A DNA stretch of 9,095 nucleotides from positions 1 to 9,095 of the forward strand of contig JAFCEA010000025.1 in NCBI GenBank assembly GCA_017609385.1, given 5' to 3'. Both the position numbers and the translations under genes were made by a program. This document shows positions 1-4,410 of the stretch, in pieces. Numbering within the stretch: the stretch's first letter is position 1; every line of letters begins with the position of its first letter. The DNA comes from Candidatus Woesearchaeota archaeon. Its GTDB lineage: Archaea > Nanobdellota > Nanobdellia > Woesearchaeales > CG1-02-33-12. Under the pieces are notes generated by a model. That model worked only from the letters and a program-made list of their open reading frames with translations. It was not told the DNA's origin and did no database searches.

Positions 1-206
1 TCTCTATTTCCTCTTATAAAAACAAAGATAGCAAATGCAAGTATTATAAGTGCAATAAGAGCTACTCCAACTCCTCCTGCAACATCCCCTTTCATAAAAC
101 GCATTAGTGAGAACAAAGTTCCGGTTGCGATTACAAGTAAGCTTATTATACTTATTGAAGTCAACCTGATTTTGTCCTTACCTTTTGTATTATTCTCATT
201 TTTCAT
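1..206 (-). CDS. Small membrane protein, C-terminus cut off by the window edge
   Basis: The open frame starts at an ATG at 206 and runs off the left edge after 68 codons. The protein begins with a short polar, lysine- and asparagine-rich segment (residues 1-14). Two hydrophobic stretches follow, at about residues 16-34 and 43-63, separated by a short loop with MRFMKGD. The second stretch is glycine-rich (AGGVGVALIALI). A strong AGGAGAT ribosome binding site lies just upstream, inside the end of the preceding gene. The ATG overlaps that gene's TGA (ATGA), so the two are almost certainly co-translated. I do not recognise the family. The pairing suggests a partner of the DUF2178-like protein, possibly a related small integral membrane protein. 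Confidence 0.75.
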   Translation of the reverse strand, partial: MKNENNTKGKDKIRLTSISIISLLVIATGTLFSLMRFMKGDVAGGVGVALIALIILAFAIFVFIRGNR

Positions 207-589
207 TTTACATCTCCTTTTCGTTTGAGGTGCCACTGAAATATCAATGTAACAAAAATCATAACATATAATGTTAATCCAAGAGCCTGCTGAACAGTCA
301 TTTTCCATATTTCAAGGTGATTCAACCAAAAAAGTACAGTAATAAATACTATTGTTACAACCCATGAATAAGCTGCTGCAAATGCACCTATCTTTCTTGT
401 TCTTTCATCCTGCTCAGGCATATTTTTATACCTTAAATGTTTAAGCACACCATTTAACAGAAGAACTATGCCAGCAATTATTAATGTTCCTGTAATTAAA
501 TCATCTATTTTCCCAAATATTAATAGTGCTATACCTATAAGCAATATTATAGGCCCTATTACCAAACGGTATTTATATTCTTTTTTCAT
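203..589 (-). CDS. DUF2178-like four-helix integral membrane protein
   Basis: This 128-residue protein has four predicted membrane segments at about residues 8-26, 32-49, 74-90 and 104-118. Between the second and third is a charged loop with PEQDERTRKIGAFAAAYSW (about 58-76). The DER...I..kA pattern before an aromatic helix resembles the DUF2178 family of small predicted membrane proteins found in archaea and Firmicutes; their function is not established. The start is well supported: GGAGG at 597-601 sits 7 nt before the ATG. The gene overlaps the next one by 4 nt (ATGA), forming an operon. It has its own TATA-like box and a complex upstream region. The family call rests on motif memory and length only. 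Confidence 0.7.
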   Translation of the reverse strand: MKKEYKYRLVIGPIILLIGIALLIFGKIDDLITGTLIIAGIVLLLNGVLKHLRYKNMPEQDERTRKIGAFAAAYSWVVTIVFITVLFWLNHLEIWKMTVQQALGLTLYVMIFVTLIFQWHLKRKGDVK

Positions 590-625
590 TTTTTAACCTC
601 CATGTTAATTATTTTAAACATTTTG

Positions 626-637
626 TTATATATAATT
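626..637 (-). promoter_or_regulatory. Probable TATA box of the DUF2178-like operon
   Basis: On the minus strand this reads AATTATATATAA. It lies about 40 nt before the ATG at 589, which leaves room for a short leader carrying the GGAGG at 597-601. A second TATA-like stretch (TTTAAATA, 670-677) lies further upstream and could be an alternative. Confidence 0.5.
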
Positions 638-641
638 AACT

Positions 642-665
642 TTATGTTAGAAATAGATAACATAA
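642..665. promoter_or_regulatory. Perfect 8-8-8 inverted repeat, candidate operator
   Basis: The arms TTATGTTA (642-649) and TAACATAA (658-665) are perfect inverted copies separated by an 8-nt spacer. Arm centres are 16 bp apart, about one and a half helical turns. The repeat sits directly upstream of the minus-strand TATA box at 626-637, where an archaeal dimeric regulator could contact the promoter. No regulator gene is visible nearby. Confidence 0.45.
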
Positions 666-695
666 CTTATATTTAAATCTTTTGATTTCAATGGC

Positions 696-743
696 TTTGC
701 ACATAAACTACATTTTGCACATTTATTAAGGCGTTTTGCACAT
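696..743. repeat. Three direct repeats of TTTGCACAT
   Basis: Exact copies lie at 696-704, 714-722 and 735-743, spaced 18 and 21 nt apart. The first and third extend to TTTGCACATAAA. They are in the gap between the divergent units starting at 589 (minus) and 865 (plus), so they could serve either. Regular spacing near two helical turns suggests protein binding, but AT-rich sequence makes chance matches more likely than usual. Confidence 0.5.
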
Positions 744-764
744 AAATTAAAATGATTCGAAGAA

Positions 765-801
765 TTTATATAGTAGTAAGTTCTCTCCTTGTATAATTAA
801 A
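765..801 (+). promoter_or_regulatory. Candidate TATA boxes for the lipoprotein gene
   Basis: Two archaeal TATA-like stretches face the plus strand: TTTATATA at 765-772 and TATAATTAAA at 792-801. Either would give a transcript with a leader of tens of bases before the ATG at 865. The sequence does not show which one is used. Confidence 0.35.
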
Positions 802-803
802 AA

Positions 804-839
804 GAGGTGAAAAATTACAATCACCCCAAGATTTCTTGG
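804..839 (+). promoter_or_regulatory. Two adjacent hairpins in the presumed leader of the lipoprotein gene
   Basis: GGTGA (806-810) can pair with TCACC (821-825) around a 10-nt loop. Immediately after, CCAAGA (826-831) pairs with TCTTGG (834-839). The first stem would sequester GAGGTGA (804-810), the only strong Shine-Dalgarno-like sequence here, although it lies 54 nt from the ATG at 865. The structure could be a leader element, an operator or chance. Confidence 0.3.
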
Positions 840-864
840 AGATTATTGTTAATGGATTATAAAA

Positions 865-1305
865 ATGTCTACTAGAACAATAAAAGAAAGAATAAAGTAT
901 ATTGCTAGAAATACATTTTTAATAGCTTTTCTTAGTTATATTGGTTTTTTTGGTGTTTCCTCTTGTGTTAGTGAATATAAGTATCCTGTATTGGAAGATG
1001 AAAGTAAAATAGAAAAAATCATTAAAAGAGAAGTTAAAAAATTAAATTTAGAAAATAAAAAGATTGTCTTTGATATAGTTGATTACCGTGTTTTTTTAGT
1101 CCCTGCGGAAACCAAGATTTTTGCTGATGGTAGTTATTTGGTGGAGCTAAGGAAAGGTCTAATCAGTGAAGGAAATATTAAACATGAATTATATCATATT
1201 TATAAAGGAGATAAAGGAGGACTGTTATCCCTTAAATTTTGGCTCATAGAAGAACCCAGAGCAATTTTATATGAAGCATATGATATCAAACTATCATCCT
1301 TTTAA
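865..1305 (+). CDS. Predicted lipoprotein with an HExxH metallopeptidase-like motif
   Basis: This 146-residue protein starts with a basic segment (1-17), then a hydrophobic stretch (about 18-31) ending in VSSC, a plausible lipobox with Cys34. That predicts an exported, membrane-anchored protein. The mature part holds a lysine-rich region (48-67) and then HELYH at 107-111, matching the HExxH zinc motif of many metallopeptidases. EEPRAILYEAY (129-139) follows about 19 residues later and could supply a third ligand (Glu129, Glu130 or Glu137), as in gluzincins. No standard family could be assigned. An in-frame stop at 850-852 fixes ATG 865 as the first start, and no close ribosome binding site is present. 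The gene is markedly AT-rich compared with its neighbours, so horizontal acquisition is possible. The peptidase role is inferred from the motif alone. Confidence 0.75.
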   Translation: MSTRTIKERIKYIARNTFLIAFLSYIGFFGVSSCVSEYKYPVLEDESKIEKIIKREVKKLNLENKKIVFDIVDYRVFLVPAETKIFADGSYLVELRKGLISEGNIKHELYHIYKGDKGGLLSLKFWLIEEPRAILYEAYDIKLSSF

Positions 1306-1353
1306 AAATCTTCACCTTGAAGAATAAATTCTGTCACAGATCAATTTGGCTTT

Positions 1354-1436
1354 GGCTATAAACCCCCATTCTGGCTATAAAGTATATAAAGTTTAAAATG
1401 GGCTTGGAATCTGGTTGGCTATAAAGTGGCTATAAA
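1354..1436. repeat. Cluster of four GGCTATAAA repeats
   Basis: Exact copies lie at 1354-1362, 1373-1381, 1417-1425 and 1428-1436, all in the same orientation, with start-to-start spacings of 19, 44 and 11 nt. Most are preceded by TTG, CTG or GTG. Further TTGGC-type fragments occur between them. Each contains CTATAAA, itself TATA-like. The cluster fills the gap between the lipoprotein gene and the next small gene and ends about 45 nt before that gene's ATG. Confidence 0.6.
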
Positions 1437-1458
1437 CCTAGCAGAAAGGTTTTTATAT
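1434..1458 (+). promoter_or_regulatory. Inverted repeat overlapping a TATA box before the small membrane gene
   Basis: AAACCT (1434-1439) and AGGTTT (1447-1452) form a perfect 6-bp inverted repeat with a 7-nt spacer. The right arm runs into TTTTTATAT (1450-1458), a TATA-like box about 26 nt before the ATG at 1480. That spacing fits a leaderless transcript. Confidence 0.4.
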
Positions 1459-1479
1459 CTTGTTAATATCTTAAAAACA

Positions 1480-1700
1480 ATGTGTAAAAATTTAAAAAAT
1501 GGATTAAACAGCACTGGGAACTTGCATTAATGCTTTCAGTTTTTATTATCAGTCTTATATGTTTATGTTATTCGATAAACGAAATTATTGGTCGTCAGGA
1601 AAAAATTAAAGTGATGGCTAATTTTTTTGGGATACTTGCGGTTATATCTATATCTTTTGTAATATTCTTATTGAAGGGGGAGGAAGTACTTTTTAAATAA
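1480..1700 (+). CDS. Small two-helix membrane protein with an interrupted reading frame
   Basis: The frame ending at TAA 1698-1700 encodes two clear hydrophobic helices, around ELALMLSVFIISLICLCY and FFGILAVISISFVIFLL, separated by a charged loop (NEIIGRQEKIKV) and ending EEVLFK. It has no usable start codon at its 5' end. An ATG at 1480, well placed behind a TATA box, opens the neighbouring frame (MCKNLK...). One extra A in the run at 1494-1499 would join them into a 73-residue protein beginning MCKNLKKWIKQHWELAL. The site reads A AAA AAT, so it could be a sequencing or assembly error, a real mutation, or a -1 slippage site. The fallback is an internal ATG at 1530 giving 56 residues but starting inside helix 1. 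The family is unknown. This gene is the main content of the 1306-1744 gap. Confidence 0.55.
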
Positions 1701-1729
1701 AGATAAAATAATTCTTGATGAAACAAAAT

Positions 1730-1742
1730 AATCTAAAAGATT
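1730..1742. terminator. Weak hairpin between convergent genes
   Basis: AATCT (1730-1734) pairs with AGATT (1738-1742) around AAA. On the minus strand it is followed by TATTTTGTTT, so it could help end the minus-strand transcript that finishes its coding at 1745. The stem is short and AT-rich. Confidence 0.25.
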
Positions 1743-1744
1743 CT

Positions 1745-2086
1745 TCAAGTTTTTATATACTTCTTATCATGTAGGTAATAACTCAGAATATTTGACAATA
1801 TAAAAACAATCACAATAACCTTTCTGCTTCCAAAAGAAACATATGTTCCAAGTATATATCCAATAAGAAAAACAAGCATAAGAATATAGTATTTGAATGG
1901 CAGGGCCTTTCTTTTCTGGAAAAGAATTCTTCCTGTCAAGAGGCCGGATAAGAATATTATAATATAACTTAAAAAGGCAGAGCCAGATGACATTGAAATA
2001 AAAAATCCAATAAACAATACAACCAAGGCAACATATTCAACCCACATGCTTACCATATCCAATACTCCTTTTTTTGTTTTTATCAT
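1745..2086 (-). CDS. Small four-helix membrane protein of unknown function
   Basis: I place the start at the ATG at 2086, giving 113 residues beginning MIKTKKGVLDM. It is preceded by a very strong GGAGGGGG at 2090-2097 and overlaps the TGA of the upstream gene as ATGA. The frame stays open further upstream, but that extension would lie wholly inside the upstream gene and lacks a comparable site. A second possible start is Met11. Four hydrophobic helices are visible at about residues 15-33, 37-55, 66-84 and 88-105, with short basic loops (QKRKALPFK, GSRK) between them. The protein ends in a charged tail. I do not recognise the family. Tight coupling to the M50-like gene suggests a shared membrane complex or function. 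Confidence 0.75.
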   Translation of the reverse strand: MIKTKKGVLDMVSMWVEYVALVVLFIGFFISMSSGSAFLSYIIIFLSGLLTGRILFQKRKALPFKYYILMLVFLIGYILGTYVSFGSRKVIVIVFILSNILSYYLHDKKYIKT

Positions 2087-2844
2087 CCTGCCCCCTCCAT
2101 TACCTGGTATGTTATGAACCAAAATACAATTCCCATAATCACAACAAAGACTAATGAATAAAATCCTAGGAATAACACAAGTATTGCATATCCAACAATA
2201 CATCCAAAGGCAAAGGCATACAATAGTCTGCTTGCAAAGAATATATTGCTTCCGTCTAACGGTGGAATTGGAAGCATGGTGAATATTGCAAGCCAGAGGT
2301 TAAGGCTTATTGCCCGCCCAATTAAAGTTGTTGTTGCTATAGGAGTCATTGGTGGGATTATAACCCCCCCATATGCTATTACTGCAAATAATGCTGCCAG
2401 AATAACATTAGATAAAGGGCCGACTGCTGATATCATGCCTAAAGACCAGTAATTTAATCCATACCTGAAAAATCCTAATCTGTGCTTTGCCATATGATAA
2501 AGCACAATGCCGCCTGGAACAAGGAACCATATGCTCCCCCTTGAAACAAAACATAAGACAAGGGCTATTAAAAGGCCTGGCCAAAATGTTTTGAACTCAA
2601 CTTTAAAGCCTAGATGCAATCCATATATTTTTTGAGCAGATATATGGACAAGGATTGCCAACAAAGTTATAAGAATAGCATTAAAGAAGTTTTTCAGGCC
2701 GTATGCAAAATTAAATTCCTCACCAGGACCCCATAGTTTGAATGATATTATAAAGGCAATAATCAATGTTGATCCAATAATTCCCTTTATTTCTTCATTG
2801 TTAAAGGTAAAATACCTCTTTATCTTATCTACGAGATCACTCAT
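2083..2844 (-). CDS. Site-2-protease (M50)-like membrane protein with a degenerate zinc motif
   Basis: This 253-residue, multi-helix protein has the layout of archaeal M50 intramembrane proteases. A helix carrying the first motif (about 55-72) is followed by the conserved VGPLSNVILA (141-150) and then LPIPPLDGSNIF (191-202), equivalent to the LPxxPLDG/NPxDG motif whose aspartate is the third zinc ligand. In active members the first motif is HExxH. Here it is HISAQ (67-71), so the catalytic glutamate and second histidine are replaced. The aspartate (Asp197) is kept. The protein is therefore probably not a working protease of the usual kind and may be a pseudoprotease that binds membrane substrates. 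Transcription is probably leaderless from a TATA-like box near 2872. It is translationally coupled to the next gene. Confidence 0.8.
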   Translation of the reverse strand: MSDLVDKIKRYFTFNNEEIKGIIGSTLIIAFIISFKLWGPGEEFNFAYGLKNFFNAILITLLAILVHISAQKIYGLHLGFKVEFKTFWPGLLIALVLCFVSRGSIWFLVPGGIVLYHMAKHRLGFFRYGLNYWSLGMISAVGPLSNVILAALFAVIAYGGVIIPPMTPIATTTLIGRAISLNLWLAIFTMLPIPPLDGSNIFFASRLLYAFAFGCIVGYAILVLFLGFYSLVFVVIMGIVFWFITYQVMEGAG

Positions 2845-2867
2845 TTTATTGTTAAATAATAATGTGC

Positions 2868-2877
2868 ATATTTAAGT
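2868..2877 (-). promoter_or_regulatory. TATA box of the M50-like gene
   Basis: On the minus strand this reads ACTTAAATAT, centred about 28 nt before the ATG at 2844. No ribosome binding site precedes that ATG, so a leaderless transcript is likely. Confidence 0.45.
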
Positions 2878-2886
2878 ATTTTGTTT

Positions 2887-3615
2887 TTAAATACTGTTTT
2901 TGACACTAAAGCTATAACTTATTTTATGGTTAAAATCTTTTTTAATTAGTTCTACTATATCTTCCTCATGTCCTGCCCCAACAATAGCTAGGATGTTTTT
3001 CTCAGGATGCTCATTCATCAAGCAAGAGAGGTTTTTTGCCATTATCTTGTTTCTCTCATCTATTAAAACCCTACATATGTTTGGGTATCTTTCTCTCATT
3101 TTATTGATTAACTTTCTGATAACTTCCTGAGTTGGTACTTTTGTAAGGTCAAGTTTTTTAATATTTAAATCTTCAAGCTCATTCTTCCTTAATACAACTC
3201 CCTTGAAAATATCGACCAATAAGTTCCATTTCTCTTTCCATGTTAATGCTCCCGAAAAACGCTTTAATGTTATCTCAATATTCTGGTCTATAAGTGCAAT
3301 CCTTGCCTTTTGTTTCTTGGCAAGCCTTATTGCTGTTTTCATCTCAGAGCCAGGAGCAACTCCAACATAATCCCCTAGTTTTTTTTGAATGATTGAACCT
3401 ATCCAGCTGAATAAGAAACCTTTAAATCCTATTTTTGGGATGTCTGCAATGCTTATTTTTCTCTTTTTGTTATGCATTAATCCATAAAACCTGTTTTTGT
3501 CAAGCTCTAATGCAATAATATCCGGCTTTTCATCTATGATTGTATTTTTAACACTATCAATGCTCTGTTTGGCAATGTGTGATGTTCCGATTATATTCAG
3601 GTTTTTGTATCTCAT
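2887..3615 (-). CDS. TraB/PrgY-family protein (COG1916), short soluble form
   Basis: The 242-residue protein has the family's ordered motifs: IIGTSH near the N-terminus (8-13), IALELDKNRF (34-43), the central APGSEMKTAIRLAKKQ (87-102) followed by ALIDQNIEITLKR (107-119), RVLIDERNKIMAKNL (182-196) and a closing IVGAGHEEDI (211-220). The TraB/GumN group has a Tiki/EreA-like fold with conserved Gly-His and Glu residues. Enterococcal PrgY blocks pheromone signalling, but the archaeal role is unknown and a protease-like activity has only been suggested. Many archaeal COG1916 proteins are near 400 residues, with membrane helices at the C-terminus. This one stops after the soluble domain, with no frameshift visible. 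The ATG at 3615 lacks a ribosome binding site and lies about 27 nt from a TATA box inside the 21-bp repeat. Confidence 0.87.
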   Translation of the reverse strand: MRYKNLNIIGTSHIAKQSIDSVKNTIIDEKPDIIALELDKNRFYGLMHNKKRKISIADIPKIGFKGFLFSWIGSIIQKKLGDYVGVAPGSEMKTAIRLAKKQKARIALIDQNIEITLKRFSGALTWKEKWNLLVDIFKGVVLRKNELEDLNIKKLDLTKVPTQEVIRKLINKMRERYPNICRVLIDERNKIMAKNLSCLMNEHPEKNILAIVGAGHEEDIVELIKKDFNHKISYSFSVKNSI

Positions 3616-3638
3616 TTATTATAGAATAAAAACCCTTT

Positions 3639-3659
3639 TTTATAAACCTTGCGAAGTTT
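3639..3659 (-). promoter_or_regulatory. 21-bp promoter repeat, copy 1 (TraB-family gene)
   Basis: On the minus strand the core reads AAACTTCGCAAGG followed by TTTATAAA. The right part is a TATA box (3639-3646) ending 23 nt before the ATG at 3615. The left part would cover the BRE position and forms an imperfect dyad (AAAC...GTTT). It is identical to copy 2 at 4026-4046. Confidence 0.6.
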
Positions 3660-3679
3660 TTATTTTAAAATAAGAATTA

Positions 3680-3976
3680 TTATAAAATCTCTTCTAACTT
3701 TTTTTTAATCGTTGGTTCTAAAAAAAGTCTAGTAAAATAAGGTACATTTGATACATCTCCTTCTAATACAACCAAATTATCATATAACCGCATTTTTCCT
3801 GATATCTCAAACTTCTTGGTATAAATAATAAAATTCATAACATCATGAGAAGGATTCCAGCTCTCTGAATAACCCTCAATCATTTTTTTAGCCCCTTTTT
3901 TTAATTCACTTAAAAATCCATCAATTACTTTATAAGACTCACCTTGTGTTTTGTTATGTTCATGTTTTATTATCAT
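3680..3976 (-). CDS. Polyhydroxyalkanoic acid system family (PHA_gran_rgn-like) protein
   Basis: The 98-residue protein matches the layout of the small PHA_gran_rgn family. A short N-terminal strand with histidines (IIKHEHNKT) is followed by a helix with lysines (KVIDGFLSELKKGAKKMIEGY), a turn with ESWNP, strands NFIIYTKKFEISGKMRLYDN and LVVLEGDV, and an amphipathic C-terminal helix (TRLFLEPTIKKKLEEIL). In bacteria such genes sit beside PHA synthesis genes. No PHA gene is visible here, and archaeal members probably do something else. The start is secure: GGAGG lies at 3985-3990, 8 nt before the ATG. The leader differs from that of the TraB-family gene downstream, which has none, although both share the same promoter repeat. 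Confidence 0.72.
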   Translation of the reverse strand: MIIKHEHNKTQGESYKVIDGFLSELKKGAKKMIEGYSESWNPSHDVMNFIIYTKKFEISGKMRLYDNLVVLEGDVSNVPYFTRLFLEPTIKKKLEEIL

Positions 3977-4025
3977 TTTATTAACCTCCTAGTTTTTATA
4001 AGGAAATGATTAGTAAAAATCCCGC

Positions 4026-4046
4026 TTTATAAACCTTGCGAAGTTT
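4026..4046 (-). promoter_or_regulatory. 21-bp promoter repeat, copy 2 (PHA_gran_rgn-like gene)
   Basis: Exact copy of 3639-3659. Its TATA part (4026-4033) lies about 50 nt before the ATG at 3976, so the transcript should carry a leader of roughly 25 nt that includes the ribosome binding site at 3985-3990. It abuts the divergent plus-strand promoter at 4053-4060. Confidence 0.6.
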
Positions 4047-4052
4047 CGAAAG

Positions 4053-4060
4053 CTTTAAAT
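4053..4060 (+). promoter_or_regulatory. TATA box and BRE of the PRC-barrel gene
   Basis: CGAAAG followed by CTTTAAAT resembles a purine-rich BRE plus an archaeal TATA box. A start about 25 nt downstream (near 4083) would give a short leader carrying GGAGGG at 4095-4100. Confidence 0.6.
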
Positions 4061-4105
4061 AGTTAATATATATTAATCATAGCATAATTATATTGGAGGG
4101 AGATC

Positions 4106-4381
4106 ATGCTAAAGATGAAAAAAATATCTGAAACATATGATATGAAGGTTTTTACTGATTCTGGAGATTATTTTGGTGATGTTGAGGAATCCATAATCAC
4201 AACAAACAAGGTGTTTGGCTGGAGGGTCAGGGCAACAAAGAACTCTTTTCTGAACAAAATACTCGGCTCTGCAAAAGGGGTTATTGTTCCACACCAGCTC
4301 GTTAAATCTATAGGGGATGTAATAATAATAAGCAAGGCAGCTGTGCCTAGCTACAATCCTGAGGAAGAAGAGGAAGCATAG
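4106..4381 (+). CDS. Single-domain PRC-barrel protein
   Basis: The 91-residue protein is almost entirely one PRC-barrel domain. It opens with ISETYDMKVFTDSGDYFGDVEE (7-28), where 'm.V.t..G.y.G.v' is the family hallmark, and closes with VIVPHQLVKSIGDVIIISKAAV (59-80), matching 'i.vp...v..vGD.i.l'. An acidic tail (EEEEEA) follows. PRC-barrel domains act in ribosome maturation (RimM) and photosystem assembly. In archaea, stand-alone versions of about this size include CdpB proteins, which work with SepF and FtsZ in cell division. A CdpB-like role is possible but not shown. GGAGGG 5 nt before ATG 4106 makes this start much better than Met4. The gene has its own promoter and a following T-rich terminator. 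Confidence 0.85.
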   Translation: MLKMKKISETYDMKVFTDSGDYFGDVEESIITTNKVFGWRVRATKNSFLNKILGSAKGVIVPHQLVKSIGDVIIISKAAVPSYNPEEEEEA

Positions 4382-4405
4382 TTTTTTTACATTTTTACTT
4401 TTTTA
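4382..4405 (+). terminator. Poly-T terminator after the PRC-barrel gene
   Basis: Three T runs (4383-4388, 4392-4396, 4399-4405) follow the stop codon directly, without a stem. This is the usual form of intrinsic terminator in archaea. It lies just before the convergent TrkA-family gene ends at 4411. Confidence 0.65.
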
Positions 4406-4410
4406 TAAAC

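Noticed and set aside
807..875. GTG-started 22-codon leader peptide before the lipoprotein gene
   Set aside because: There is no ribosome binding site ahead of the GTG and the composition is unremarkable. The GAGGTGA overlaps the start itself rather than preceding it.
1354..1436. CRISPR array or iteron origin from the GGCTATAAA repeats
   Set aside because: Units are only 9 bp with irregular spacing and no cas or replication gene nearby. They are better read as promoter-region repeats.
1745..2203. Longer frame (152 residues) for the small membrane protein, starting inside the M50-like gene
   Set aside because: The extra N-terminus is read from within the upstream coding region in another frame. 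The ATG at 2086 has GGAGGGGG and the ATGA overlap typical of coupled genes.
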